64,000 nt of DNA. Source: Kribbella sp. NBC_00382. Lineage in GTDB: Bacteria; Actinomycetota; Actinomycetes; Propionibacteriales; Kribbellaceae. Both the position numbers and the translations under genes were made by a program. Below are positions 1 to 9,008 of the stretch, in pieces (positions within the stretch are counted from its first letter, which is position 1; each line of letters starts with the position of its first letter). The stretch is from contig NZ_CP107954.1 in the NCBI RefSeq assembly GCF_036067295.1, forward strand, positions 7,874,001 to 7,938,000, in the 5' to 3' direction. Below the pieces are notes generated by a model. That model saw only the letters and a program-made list of their open reading frames with translations. It was not told the origin of the DNA and searched no databases.

Positions 1-1346
1 AGCGCTGCCAGGTCGTTGAAGCGGGGTGCCGCGATCTGGAGGCCGATCGGGAGACCCGTACTTGAGAAGCCGCAGTTGACCGTGGCGGCGGGGTGGGTCG
101 ACATGTTGTACGGGACGGTGAAGGCGATGTGTTCGAAGGGCTTCAGCGGGTCGTCGGTCGGGTAGGCGAGCTCGGCGGCGAAGGCGGTGATCGGCGCGAC
201 CGGCGACAGGATGAAGTCGTAGTCGGCGAAGGCGGTGTCGACCGCGACGGCCATCGCGTGCATCTGGGAGTAGCCGTGGAAGACGTCGAACGCGGTCAGC
301 TCGCCAGCGGTCGAGACCCAGCGACGGATCTCCGGCAGGACCTTGGCGCTGCGATCGGGAGGGAGGGCGTTGATGTCGTACGCCGAACGCACGCGCCAGA
401 AGTGGTCGAGGCCGTCGAGCATTTCGCGCGTGATGATCGGCGGGATCGGCTCGACGATGGCGCCGGCCTTCTCCAGCAGGGCCGCCGCGGCGGAGACGGC
501 TGCGGTCACCTCGGGGTCTACCGGTAAGCCGAGGCCTGCGTCGAGTAGCAGGGCGATGCGGAGGCCCTGCGGGTCGAGGGGCGAGCTGTAGTCGTCAGCA
601 GCGGGTGCTGGGCTGTCCGGCCAGGGTGGGAGGGACGTGTAGTCGCGGCGGTCGGGGCCGGAGATGACGGTCAGGGCTAGGGCGGCGTCGGCGGCAGTAC
701 GGGCTAGTGGGCCGATTGCTCTGCCTGGGTAGGGGTTGCCGACCGCTACTCGGCCGTGGGTGGGCTTGAGGCCTACTACTCCACACCAGCCGGCAGGGAG
801 GCGGATGGAGCCGCCTATGTCGGTACCTAGGTGGATTGGGCCGTACCCGGCGGCCGCGGCTGCGCCTGCTCCGGCGCTGGAGCCTCCCGGAGTACGGGTG
901 GGGTCCCAGGGGTTGCGGGACAGGTGGTGGAAGGTGGAGACCCCGGAGGAGAGCATGCCGTACTCCGGCATCGTGGTCTTGCTGAAGATGACTGCACCGG
1001 CTGCGCGGAGGCGGGCTGCGGCTGGGGCGTCCTCAGCCGCAGGAGTCAGGTCTGCCGCGGCTGTTCCTTGCGGGACAGGGGTGCCGCGGGTGGCGATGTT
1101 TTCTTTAACGGTCACCGGTACGCCGTCCAGGGGGCCGGCCGGTTCGCCGGTCCGCCACCTGTACTCCGAATCGCGGGCTGCCGCGCGGGCGGCCGTCGGG
1201 TCAGGGGCGTAGAGGGCGCAGAGCTTGGGTTCGAGGGAGTCGACTCGGGCGAGTACGTCCTCGAGCACCTCGACGGGTGACAGAGAGCCTTCCTGGTAAC
1301 GGGAAACGAGCTCGACGGCGGTCAGATCGGCGAGGCGCTCAGTCAT
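1..1346 (-). CDS. Amidase signature (AS) family amidase, C-terminus beyond window
   Basis: Hydrolyses an amide bond, substrate unknown. Translating down from the ATG at 1346-1344 gives about 448 residues with no stop before the window edge, so the 3' end is missing. The full AS triad is present: Lys81 in VTVKEN, cis-Ser156 in GGSSAG and nucleophile Ser180 in DIGGSI. The 75/24 residue spacing matches fatty-acid amide hydrolase. There is no signal peptide, so it is cytoplasmic. It is the last visible gene of the operon descending from the peptide-type ABC transporter at 8.9 kb, 76 bp after the SDR gene. Import of an amide or peptide-like compound followed by amide cleavage and oxidation is inferred. 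GatA is unlikely in this catabolic context. Confidence 0.93.
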   Translation of the reverse strand, partial: MTERLADLTAVELVSRYQEGSLSPVEVLEDVLARVDSLEPKLCALYAPDPTAARAAARDSEYRWRTGEPAGPLDGVPVTVKENIATRGTPVPQGTAAADLTPAAEDAPAAARLRAAGAVIFSKTTMPEYGMLSSGVSTFHHLSRNPWDPTRTPGGSSAGAGAAAAAGYGPIHLGTDIGGSIRLPAGWCGVVGLKPTHGRVAVGNPYPGRAIGPLARTAADAALALTVISGPDRRDYTSLPPWPDSPAPAADDYSSPLDPQGLRIALLLDAGLGLPVDPEVTAAVSAAAALLEKAGAIVEPIPPIITREMLDGLDHFWRVRSAYDINALPPDRSAKVLPEIRRWVSTAGELTAFDVFHGYSQMHAMAVAVDTAFADYDFILSPVAPITAFAAELAYPTDDPLKPFEHIAFTVPYNMSTHPAATVNCGFSSTGLPIGLQIAAPRFNDLAA

Positions 1347-1422
1347 CGTGGTCAGGGCTCCAGACGAGTCGGTGGGGGCTGACGGTCGGTGGGCGGGCCA
1401 TCTGCGGGCAGTGGGCTGACAG

Positions 1423-2193
1423 TCAGTTGGGTGGGTCGAAGCGGCCGTCGATCGCGGTCCAGCCGCCGTCGACGTGGAGGACGCTGCCGGTGACGAAGGA
1501 GGAGGCGTCGGAGGCCAGGTAGACGACGGCGCCGGCGAGTTCGTCGGGGGTGGCCCAGCGGCCTAAGGCTGACTTCTGGGCGTACGCGTCGTACCAGGCC
1601 TGGTTGGCCTTGATCTGCGCGGTGAGTGGGGTCTCGACGACGCCGGGGGCGATCGCGTTGACGCGTACACCGTTGGGGCCGAGCTCGGCGGCTGCGGTCC
1701 GGAGCAGTTGTACGAGGCCGGCTTTCGTTGCCGCGTACACCGATTGGCCGGGTTCGACGGTGGTCGCGCGGATCGAGCTGAAGCCCATGATGCTGCCCCG
1801 GCCCCGCGCCGCCATCGGTCCGCCGAACGCGCGGATGAGGTCGAACGACGCGCGCAGGTTGAGCGCGACCACTCGGTCGAACTCCCCGCCGGTGTAGTCG
1901 AGGATCCGCTTGCGGACATTGGTGGCAGCGGTGAAGACGAGGATGTCTACCTCGCCGAGCTCTTGGGCAGCTTTCATGACTGCCTGCTCGTCGAGAACAT
2001 CCAGCTTGTACGCCGTAAGCCCGGTGCCGAGCGCCGTTGTCTCCGAGGCGGACTCGAGATCGCGGTCGGCGGCGGTGACGCGTGCGCCCTGGGCGGCGAG
2101 GGCTAGGGCGGATTCGCGGCCGATGCCACTGCCTGCACCCACGACGACCGCGTGCTTACCGTCCAGCCGGAACAAGTTCGCGTAGTCGGTCAT
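1423..2193 (-). CDS. SDR family NAD(P)-dependent oxidoreductase
   Basis: Classical short-chain dehydrogenase/reductase of 256 aa, the usual length. The Rossmann cofactor site is GAGSGIG near residue 19. The catalytic Tyr153 and Lys157 lie in YAATK, preceded by the active-site serine in GFSS. An NVR-type motif and the C-terminal VTGSVLHVDGG segment are typical. An acidic residue after the second strand (AADRD) favours NAD over NADP, which is inference. The gene lies 27 bp downstream of the aldehyde dehydrogenase and 76 bp upstream of the amidase in the same operon. It probably oxidises or reduces a hydroxyl or keto group of the imported compound. The substrate cannot be told from sequence. Confidence 0.93.
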   Translation of the reverse strand: MTDYANLFRLDGKHAVVVGAGSGIGRESALALAAQGARVTAADRDLESASETTALGTGLTAYKLDVLDEQAVMKAAQELGEVDILVFTAATNVRKRILDYTGGEFDRVVALNLRASFDLIRAFGGPMAARGRGSIMGFSSIRATTVEPGQSVYAATKAGLVQLLRTAAAELGPNGVRVNAIAPGVVETPLTAQIKANQAWYDAYAQKSALGRWATPDELAGAVVYLASDASSFVTGSVLHVDGGWTAIDGRFDPPN

Positions 2194-2220
2194 CGGGGAA
2201 CCTCCTCAGGAGTTCGCGAT

Positions 2221-3765
2221 TCAGGGCTTCGGGGTCAACGGCTTCGGGCGGATGATCGCCATTCGGGTGGTGGTGAGTTCCTCGATGGCGAAGCGGGGGC
2301 CTTCTCGGCCGGTACCGGAGTCCTTCACGCCGCCGTACGGCATCACGTCGGAGCGGAAGCCGGGGACCTCGTTGACCACCACTCCCCCGACGTCGAGCTG
2401 ATCGATCGCGGCGAACGCGATCTCCAGCGAACTGGTGAAGACGCTGGCGTGCAACCCGTAGCGGGACGCGTTGACGGTGTCGAAGGCGGCGGCGATGTCG
2501 GGCACGGAGCGGATGGCGATGACCGGGCCGAAGATCTCCTCGTCCCAGACGAGCTGGCCGTGCGGGAGATCGAGCAGCACGGTCGGCTGGATGACCGCGC
2601 CGCCAGAGACGGCGGCCGGCGTCGCGGCGGTGGAGGTCGCGGCGGTGGAGGTCGCGACTGTGGAGGTCGCGACTGTGGAGGTCGCCGTGGAGGTCTCGAG
2701 GTGGGGATGGGCGAGGGTGGCGCCGGCGGTGATGGCGTTGGCTATCCACGTGCGGACTCGGGTGGTGGAGCGTGCGTCGATAAGGGCTGAGACGCGGGTC
2801 GCGGGGTCGCGGGGGTCGCCGACTACGACCTGGTCGAGGCGTGGGGTGAGTTCGGCGAGGAAGGCGGCTCGGACGGACTCGACCACGATGACTCGTTGGA
2901 CGCTGATGCAGGCTTGGCCGGAGGCGTAGTAGCCGCCTCGTACTACGGCATCGGCGGCCGCGGGAAGGTCGGCGTCCGCTGCTACTACCAGGGCGGAGTT
3001 GGAGCCCAACTCGAGCAGCACCTTGGTGGGCGCGGCGTCTCGGGCGATCTGGTGGCCGACGGCGGCTGAGCCGGTGAACGAGACAGCGCCGATTCGGCGG
3101 TCGGTGGTGAGCGTGGCGCCTACCTCCACGCCGCCGGTCACCAACTGCACGGCGGAAGCGGGCGCGCCGGCGGCGACCAGCGCCTCTCGTACCAGGTGAA
3201 CCAGCCACAAAGTGGCGAGTGGAGTCTGCGGCGCGGGCTTGATGATGACTGGGCAGCCGGCGGCTAGGGCGGGTGCGAGTTTGTGGCAGGCGAGCAGGAG
3301 CGGGTAGTTGAAGCCGGTGATGCCGACGACCACGCCGATCGGCTTGCGAACCCAGAAGCCTTGGAGTCCGTCGCCGCTCGGGAGTAGATCGAGGGGAACC
3401 GTTTCGCCGTGGAGACGGGCGACCTCTTCGGCTGACGTCTCCAGGGTGAGGAGGGTGCGCTCGACCTCGACCCGGCAGTCGACGAGCGGCTTGCCTGTCT
3501 CCAGTACGAGGAGGTCGACGAAAGCGTCGCGGTGTTCGGCCACAGCGGAGAGCGCTCCCTGCAAAACCTTTCGCCTGACGTGGGAGGGCAGACGGCCGAC
3601 TTCAAGACGGACAGAGAGCGCGTTCTCGAGTGCTTGCCTGGCCAGGTCGACAGTGCCGATGGGGGCTTGAGCGACCAGCGTTCCGTCGTACGGGAAATGG
3701 ACGGGAGCGGTGGACGGCGTGGGGATCCAGTCGGAGCCGATCGGTAGACCTTCAGGGAAGTTCAT
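2221..3765 (-). CDS. Aldehyde dehydrogenase family protein with repeat-expanded loop
   Basis: NAD(P)-dependent aldehyde dehydrogenase, 514 aa. The catalytic Cys286 lies in GQACISVQRV and the general base Glu252 in LELGSNS; cofactor-site motifs GFNYPLL, KPAP and FTGS are present. The overall pattern recalls the betaine/succinate-semialdehyde dehydrogenase group, but no substrate can be assigned. A Thr/Ala/Ser/Val stretch of about 30 residues, coded by a 15-bp tandem repeat at 2627-2698, interrupts the region before GGAVIQPTVL, where relatives have a short loop. The frame is kept through the repeat, so the enzyme may still be active. The ATG overlaps the stop of the upstream ATPase gene by 4 bp, indicating translational coupling within the ABC transporter operon. 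Confidence 0.94.
   Translation of the reverse strand: MNFPEGLPIGSDWIPTPSTAPVHFPYDGTLVAQAPIGTVDLARQALENALSVRLEVGRLPSHVRRKVLQGALSAVAEHRDAFVDLLVLETGKPLVDCRVEVERTLLTLETSAEEVARLHGETVPLDLLPSGDGLQGFWVRKPIGVVVGITGFNYPLLLACHKLAPALAAGCPVIIKPAPQTPLATLWLVHLVREALVAAGAPASAVQLVTGGVEVGATLTTDRRIGAVSFTGSAAVGHQIARDAAPTKVLLELGSNSALVVAADADLPAAADAVVRGGYYASGQACISVQRVIVVESVRAAFLAELTPRLDQVVVGDPRDPATRVSALIDARSTTRVRTWIANAITAGATLAHPHLETSTATSTVATSTVATSTAATSTAATPAAVSGGAVIQPTVLLDLPHGQLVWDEEIFGPVIAIRSVPDIAAAFDTVNASRYGLHASVFTSSLEIAFAAIDQLDVGGVVVNEVPGFRSDVMPYGGVKDSGTGREGPRFAIEELTTTRMAIIRPKPLTPKP
2627..2698. repeat. 15-bp tandem repeat inside the aldehyde dehydrogenase gene
   Basis: Four consecutive 15-bp units (2627-2641, 2642-2656, 2657-2671, 2672-2686) follow the pattern gcggtggaggtcgcg or actgtggaggtcgcg, then a partial unit to 2698. 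Read on the minus strand they encode a run of Ala-Thr-Ser-Thr-Ala/Val pentapeptides. The unit length is a multiple of three, so copy-number change would not break the reading frame. Confidence 0.9.
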
Positions 3766-4685
3766 TCGGCGGCTCCTTCCAGGAGGTCTGTGGTGGTGGC
3801 GCCGGCCAGGGCTCGCGGGAGGGTGGGAATGGCGGAGACGAGGCGGCGAGTGTACGGGTGCGTGGGGGTTGCGTAGACCTGGCCGGTGGGGCCGGTCTCG
3901 ACGATCTCGCCGGCGTGCATGACCGCCACCCGGTCGCAGACGTGCTTCACCACTGACAGGTCATGGGAGACGAAGACGAGGGTGAGGCTGAGTTCGTCGA
4001 CGAGGTCGGAGACGAGGTTGAGGACCTGGGCGCGGACTGAGACGTCGAGAGCGCTCACTGGTTCGTCGGCGATGAGGATGCGTGGGCGGGGCGCCAAGGC
4101 GCGGGCGATCGAGATGCGTTGGCGTTGGCCGCCAGAGAATTGATGCGGGTAGCGGTCGCCGGCGTCTGCGGACAATCCGACCGCCTCCAGAAGTTCGTGG
4201 ACCCGGGCTACGGAGGCGGGATGGCCTTGTACTACGAGGGGTTCGGCGATGATGTCGCGGACTCGCATCCGCGGGTCGAGGGAGCTCATCGGGTCCTGGA
4301 AGACGAGTTGCAGGTTCTCCCGGAGGAACTTGAGGCGGCGCTCCGGGAGCCTGGTGATGTCGGTGCCTTCGACAACTACCTGGCCGGAGGTGGCGCGGTC
4401 GAGGGCGGCGATGATGCGGAGCAGGGTGGACTTGCCACAGCCTGACTCGCCGACGATTCCGAACCGTTCACCGGGCTGTACTTCGAGGCTGACACCGCGC
4501 AACGCGTGGACGGGCGGGGTTGCCTTGAGCAACGAGGTGCGAGCACGAGGGTAGTCGCGGTGGACGTCGACGACTCGGATCGCGAGGGCGCTTGGGTCGG
4601 CGATGGTCGCACCGTAGTTGGTCGAGGTCGGCCCCTTGGAAAGTCGGCCAGGCTCTTGGGTGTCAGCGGGGCGTGGCTCAGGCAT
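3762..4685 (-). CDS. Peptide/nickel-type ABC transporter ATP-binding protein (DppF/OppF-like)
   Basis: Second ATPase of a peptide-type importer, 307 aa. It shows Walker A GESGCGKST, Q-loop VFQDPMSSLDPR, signature SGGQRQRISIARAL, Walker B ILIADEPVSALD and the switch histidine in VSHDLSVV. It energises uptake by pairing with the ATPase encoded just upstream, whose 3' end it overlaps by 8 bp. Its stop overlaps the aldehyde dehydrogenase start by 4 bp. The extended N-terminus of about 30 residues before the ABC fold is common in OppF/DppF. Peptide-family importers also carry amino-sugar, opine and amide ligands, and the amidase in this operon makes such a substrate plausible. Confidence 0.95.
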   Translation of the reverse strand: MPEPRPADTQEPGRLSKGPTSTNYGATIADPSALAIRVVDVHRDYPRARTSLLKATPPVHALRGVSLEVQPGERFGIVGESGCGKSTLLRIIAALDRATSGQVVVEGTDITRLPERRLKFLRENLQLVFQDPMSSLDPRMRVRDIIAEPLVVQGHPASVARVHELLEAVGLSADAGDRYPHQFSGGQRQRISIARALAPRPRILIADEPVSALDVSVRAQVLNLVSDLVDELSLTLVFVSHDLSVVKHVCDRVAVMHAGEIVETGPTGQVYATPTHPYTRRLVSAIPTLPRALAGATTTDLLEGAAE

Positions 4686-5640
4686 GGGTGGACTCCAGGG
4701 CCGGAGCGGGGTGGTGGCAGGCGAAACCGCAGTCGGGGGAGCCTTCCCACGGTGGTGTCTCGGCGCAGATTTCGGTGGCGTGAGCGCAGCGGGTGCGGAA
4801 GACGCAGCCGGACGGGAACTGGCCGGCGGCCGGGACGTTGCCGGGGATGGTGGGCAGTCGGGCCTCGGCGGATTCCAGGTCGGAGGCTGCCAGCAGTCCC
4901 TGCGTGTAGCGGTGGCGTGGGTTGGTGAAGATCTCGGCGACCGGGCCGGATTCGACTACTCGGCCGCCGTACATGACCAGGACTCGTTGGCAAACGGTGG
5001 CGACGACCGCCAGGTCGTGGGTGATGAACAACAGAGCAGAGGAACGGGCAGCGACGCCCTTCATGATCAGGTCGAGGATCATCGCCTGCACAGTGACGTC
5101 GAGGGCGGTGGTCGGCTCGTCGCAGATCAGCAGCGCGGGATCGTTGGCGAGGGCAAGGGCTACGACAACTCGTTGCCGTTGGCCACCAGATAGCTGATGG
5201 GGATACGAGCGAAAGGTGCCGGGCAGGCCGACGCGTTCCAGAAGCTCAGTGGCAGCGAGGCGACCGGCACGACGACCCGACACCGTGTGGTGGATCAGCA
5301 TCGCCTCGGCGACCTGGTCGCCCACTCGCATGGTCGGGTTGAGGGCGGTCATCGGTTCCTGGAAGACCATCGCCAGCGAGCTTCCCCGCACTCGCGACAT
5401 CTTTCGCTCGTCGGCGCCGATCAGTTCGTGCGCGACGCCGGCCAGCCGGACGGATCCGGCCGCGTGGACGTCCTCGGGCAGCAGACCGATGATGCTCAAC
5501 GCCGTCAGCGACTTCCCCGATCCGGACTCCCCGATCAGCCCGACTCGCTCCCCCGGCCCGACGGTCAGGTCCACATCAGCCACCAGCGTCTTGTCCCGCA
5601 CGGTGACAGTCAGCCCCTGCACAGTGAGCACGTCATTCAT
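4678..5640 (-). CDS. Peptide/nickel-type ABC transporter ATP-binding protein (DppD/OppD-like)
   Basis: First ATPase of the importer, 320 aa from the ATG at 5640. An upstream in-frame extension exists, but this ATG overlaps the permease stop by 4 bp and begins directly before the ABC fold (MNDVLTV). It has Walker A GESGSGKSLT, signature LSGGQRQRVVVALAL, Walker B LLICDEPTTALD and His in FITHDLAVV. The C-terminal oligopeptide-transporter extension carries the usual cysteine cluster (CVFRTRC ... ICAE ... FACH), which binds an Fe-S cluster in some family members. It acts on the cytoplasmic face with the two permeases and the DppF-like partner. Confidence 0.95.
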   Translation of the reverse strand: MNDVLTVQGLTVTVRDKTLVADVDLTVGPGERVGLIGESGSGKSLTALSIIGLLPEDVHAAGSVRLAGVAHELIGADERKMSRVRGSSLAMVFQEPMTALNPTMRVGDQVAEAMLIHHTVSGRRAGRLAATELLERVGLPGTFRSYPHQLSGGQRQRVVVALALANDPALLICDEPTTALDVTVQAMILDLIMKGVAARSSALLFITHDLAVVATVCQRVLVMYGGRVVESGPVAEIFTNPRHRYTQGLLAASDLESAEARLPTIPGNVPAAGQFPSGCVFRTRCAHATEICAETPPWEGSPDCGFACHHPAPALESTHA

Positions 5641-6455
5641 CGCCGGTCCTCCAGCTTCGGATCGAACCGGTCCCGCAGCCCGTCCCCGAGCAGGTTGAAG
5701 CCGAGTACGGCCAGAGCGATCGCCACCCCCGGGAACACCGCCAGCCGCGGCGCGCTGAACAAGAACTCCTGGCTCTCCTGCAACATCCGCCCCCACGAAG
5801 GAGTCGGCGGCGGCGTCCCATAACCAAGGAACGACAACGCAGCCTCAGCCAGTACTGCGATCGCGAACGACACCGAAGCCTGCACCGTGATCAGACTCGT
5901 CACGTTCGGCAACACATGCCGCAACGCCACCGGAAACGGCCGACGCCCAGCAGCCCGAGCCGCCAGCACGTACTCCGTCCGCATCACCTGCAACGCCCCA
6001 CTCCGAATGACCCGGGCGAACGAAGGCACCGTAGCGATGCCGATGGCAACCATCGCCGTCAACGTGCTGGCCCCGAACACAGCCCCGAACATGATGGCCA
6101 GCAGCAACGCCGGGAACGCCAGCAACAAGTCGTTGCCCCGCATCACGACCTCTGACACCCACCGCGGACTCATCGCAGCCAGAATCCCGACCGGTACGCC
6201 GATCACGGCCGCGACTCCGACTGCGACCAACCCGACGAAGAGCGTCGTCCGCGACCCGATCATGAGCTGGCTCAGGATGTCCCGCCCGAACTTGTCCGTC
6301 CCGAACCAATGCGCCCACGACGGCTTGAGCAGGCGGGCTGCCGGGTCGACGAGCGTTGCGTCGTACGGGGTCCAGACGAAGGACAGCAACGCGACCACCA
6401 CGATCAGGCCGACGATCGCCAGGCCGACCACGAGACTCGGGTTCCAGCGCCTCAT
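5637..6455 (-). CDS. Peptide/nickel-type ABC transporter permease (DppC/OppC-like)
   Basis: Inner-membrane permease of 272 aa from the ATG at 6455, which overlaps the stop of the DppB-like gene by 4 bp. Longer in-frame starts would add an Arg/Gly-rich stretch lacking family character. The N-terminal transmembrane helix is VGLAIVGLIVVVALLSFVW, followed by the DppC hallmark FGTDKFGRDILSQL. The ATPase-contact loop is AARAAGRRPF-type, then about five membrane segments. The C-terminal LGDGLRDRFDPK is diagnostic. With the DppB-like protein it forms the translocation channel. Confidence 0.95.
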   Translation of the reverse strand: MRRWNPSLVVGLAIVGLIVVVALLSFVWTPYDATLVDPAARLLKPSWAHWFGTDKFGRDILSQLMIGSRTTLFVGLVAVGVAAVIGVPVGILAAMSPRWVSEVVMRGNDLLLAFPALLLAIMFGAVFGASTLTAMVAIGIATVPSFARVIRSGALQVMRTEYVLAARAAGRRPFPVALRHVLPNVTSLITVQASVSFAIAVLAEAALSFLGYGTPPPTPSWGRMLQESQEFLFSAPRLAVFPGVAIALAVLGFNLLGDGLRDRFDPKLEDRR

Positions 6456-7399
6456 CGCGCCACCCGCAACCGGGGGTCCAGGGCGACGTACAGCAGATCG
6501 ACGAGGAAGTTGACCACCAGGACGGCGACGACGAGCACCATGACCACGTCCTGCACGAGCAGCAGATCGCGATTGGAGACCCCGTCGAGCAGCAGGCTGC
6601 CGAGCCCCGGGATGACGAAGACCCGCTCGACCACGACCGCCCCGATCAGCAACGTCGCCAACTGCAACCCGAGCACGGTCACCACCGGTACCGCCGCATT
6701 GCGCAACCCATGCCGCCACAACGCGGGAAACGGCCGCAACCCTTTCGCCCGTGCGGTCCGCAGATAGTCCTCACGCAAGACGTCGAGCACAGCGCTGCGC
6801 ACATACCGGGTCAGCACGGCACCCTGTACCAACCCCAGCGACAGCGCGGGCAGGATCAGCTGCTTGAGGAACATCCCCGGATCCGAGGCCGGCGGCGTCC
6901 ACCCGTTGGCGGGCAGCCAGCCGAGCTTCACCGCGAACACCATGATCAGCAAGATCCCCGCGAGAAACGCCGGGATCGCGACTCCCAACTGAGAGAGAGC
7001 AGAGAGAGCAAGCCCAGAGAGCCGGCGATGCCGCGCGGCCATCACCGTTCCCGCGGGAGCGGCCAGTACCAGCGCGACGACCATGCCCACGACGACCAGC
7101 CAGAGCGTCACCTGGAAGCGGTCGGCGACTTGCGGGCCGATGGCAACCTTCGACACGTACGACGTACCGAAGTCGCCATGCAACAGTCCGCCGAGCCAAT
7201 CGAAGTACTGGGTGGTCAACGGCCGGTCCAGGCCGAACTGCTGACGCAATGCGGCGACGGCCTCGTCCGATGCGTTCACGCCCAGCGCGACCCGGGCCGG
7301 GTCGCCCGGGAGTACCGCCATGAAGCCGAAGACGAGCACCGAGGCGACCGCGAGGCTGATCACCAGCACCGCGGCGCGCTCGGCCAGGCGAAGGATCAT
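6452..7399 (-). CDS. Peptide/nickel-type ABC transporter permease (DppB/OppB-like)
   Basis: Inner-membrane permease, 315 aa. It starts with a long hydrophobic helix (VLVISLAVASVLVFGFMAV) followed by LPGDPARVALG, the typical DppB N-terminus. Further membrane segments and the EAA-type loop ARAKGLRPFPALWRHGLRNA contact the ATPases. The C-terminal VALDPRLR is characteristic. It begins 13 bp after the binding-protein stop and overlaps the DppC-like gene by 4 bp, so the transporter genes are one transcription unit. Confidence 0.95.
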   Translation of the reverse strand: MILRLAERAAVLVISLAVASVLVFGFMAVLPGDPARVALGVNASDEAVAALRQQFGLDRPLTTQYFDWLGGLLHGDFGTSYVSKVAIGPQVADRFQVTLWLVVVGMVVALVLAAPAGTVMAARHRRLSGLALSALSQLGVAIPAFLAGILLIMVFAVKLGWLPANGWTPPASDPGMFLKQLILPALSLGLVQGAVLTRYVRSAVLDVLREDYLRTARAKGLRPFPALWRHGLRNAAVPVVTVLGLQLATLLIGAVVVERVFVIPGLGSLLLDGVSNRDLLLVQDVVMVLVVAVLVVNFLVDLLYVALDPRLRVAR

Positions 7400-7412
7400 C
7401 AGGCCAGAACCA

Positions 7413-8921
7413 TCAGGAGCGGGCGAGCCGGGTCAGGTCGAAGGACTCGGTGATCGCGTTGGTGGGCAGGCCGGTCAGGTTCTTGTCGGCGACCATCAGG
7501 TTCGGCAGCAGGAACAGCCAGTCGGCCGCCGCCTGCTCGGAGATCCGCCGGGCGGCCTTCTTCATGTTGTCGGTCTGCGCCGCCTCGTCACCGGAGTCGG
7601 CCGCGGCGAGCAGGCCGACCAGCGTCGGGTCGTCGTACCGGGTGTAGTACTTCGCGTTGAAGACGGCGCCCAGGTCGCGCGGCTCGACGTGCGCGATGAT
7701 CGACATGTCGTAGTCGGCGTTCTTGAACACCGTGGTCAGCCAGGCCGCCGGGAACTCGAGCTGGTCGATCGTCACCTTCAGCCCGACCTGCTCCAGCTGG
7801 CTCTTCACCACCTGGCCGCAAGACGTTGCATAAGGCAACGTGGGCAGCCGGAGCCGAAGCGTGGTGCCGGCGACAGCCTTCAGGGCAGCCGTCGCCTTGG
7901 CCTTGTCGTACGGCGCGACACCGGTCAGGTCCTCGTACCACGGGTCGGTCGGCGGGACCATACTGCCGATCAGCTTGCCGCGCCCCGCGAAACACGTGTC
8001 CAGCAAGGCCTTGTGATCGATCGCCTGCCGGATCGCCTGCCGAACGGCTAGGTTCTTGAACACCGGCCGCGAGTTGTTGAACGACAGTACGACCTCGCCG
8101 TTGGTCGTCCCCTCGATCACCTGGTACTTGCTGTTGCTGGTGAACTGGGTCAGCGCCTCGGGCGCCTGGACTGTGCTGATCAGGTTGATCGTGCCGGTGA
8201 GCAGCGCATTGTTGAGCGCCGTCGGGTCCTTGAAGTACTTCAGCGTGACCTGGTTGAAGAACGGCTTCGTACCCCAGTACGCGTCGTTGCGCTGCAGCAC
8301 GATCGAGTCGCCGCGCTTCCAGCTGCCGAACTTGTACGGCCCGGTGCCGACCGGGTCGGTGGCCAGCTTGTCGATGCCGGTCTGGGAGAACATCGCGCCG
8401 ACCCGGGTCGTCATCCGGAACAGCCAGCCGTTGCTCGGCGTGGACAGCGTCACCTGCAACTGGGTCGGCGACACCGCCTTGGCCGACGAAACGACATCCA
8501 TCGCCGACTTCAGCGAGGTGGTCCACGCCGTCTTCACCCGGTTGATGCTGAACACCGCGTCGGCGGCCGTGAAGGCGGCGCCGTTGGTGAACTTGGCGTT
8601 GTCGACCAGTTCGAAGGTGTAGGTCTTGCGATCCGGTGAGACGGTCCACGACTTGGCCAGGTCCGGCACGATCTTGCCGGCCTCGTCCTGCTTGACCAGC
8701 CCGTTGTAGACGTTTCCGAGCAATGCCTGCGGGATCGCGGCGCCATCGGTCGTGGTGAAGTCGAGGCTGGCCGGCTCGGCGACCAGGCCGACGGTGAGCG
8801 ACTGGTCGCCGCCCGGCGAGGAGCCTGATGAAGTACCGGAGCCCGCTGAGCAAGCCGCGGCGCTGGCGGCCAGCACGGCAGCGCCGAACAGCGCGATCGC
8901 CCGGGTGGAATACGACTTCAC
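7413..8921 (-). CDS. Family 5 extracellular solute-binding lipoprotein
   Basis: Ligand-binding subunit of the importer, about 502 aa. I place the start at the GTG 8921-8919 because AGAGGAG lies 5 nt upstream; an ATG at 8942 would add seven residues. The signal peptide (RAIALFGAAVLAASAAAC) ends in a lipobox cysteine followed by Ser/Gly-rich linker, so the protein is lipid-anchored outside the cell. The family-5 pattern is clear: SLTVGLVAEPASLD, LAKSWTVSPDRKTYTFEL, and VGTGPYKFGSWKRGDSIVLQRN. It is the first gene of the minus-strand operon and faces the GntR regulator across a 170-bp intergenic region holding the palindromic operator candidate. Confidence 0.94.
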   Translation of the reverse strand: MKSYSTRAIALFGAAVLAASAAACSAGSGTSSGSSPGGDQSLTVGLVAEPASLDFTTTDGAAIPQALLGNVYNGLVKQDEAGKIVPDLAKSWTVSPDRKTYTFELVDNAKFTNGAAFTAADAVFSINRVKTAWTTSLKSAMDVVSSAKAVSPTQLQVTLSTPSNGWLFRMTTRVGAMFSQTGIDKLATDPVGTGPYKFGSWKRGDSIVLQRNDAYWGTKPFFNQVTLKYFKDPTALNNALLTGTINLISTVQAPEALTQFTSNSKYQVIEGTTNGEVVLSFNNSRPVFKNLAVRQAIRQAIDHKALLDTCFAGRGKLIGSMVPPTDPWYEDLTGVAPYDKAKATAALKAVAGTTLRLRLPTLPYATSCGQVVKSQLEQVGLKVTIDQLEFPAAWLTTVFKNADYDMSIIAHVEPRDLGAVFNAKYYTRYDDPTLVGLLAAADSGDEAAQTDNMKKAARRISEQAAADWLFLLPNLMVADKNLTGLPTNAITESFDLTRLARS

Positions 8922-9008
8922 GCGAACTCCTCTGACCGTCATGCGCGCATTTTGCCTGCCCACCGGCGCACCGGCCGCGGCGGATCGCCGGTGAGCACCG
9001 GACCCGTA

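Noticed and set aside
93..1522. Several plus-strand open frames of 80-158 aa
   Set aside because: They lie antisense to the amidase, which has a complete catalytic triad in the minus frame. They are Arg/Gly-rich with no RBS.
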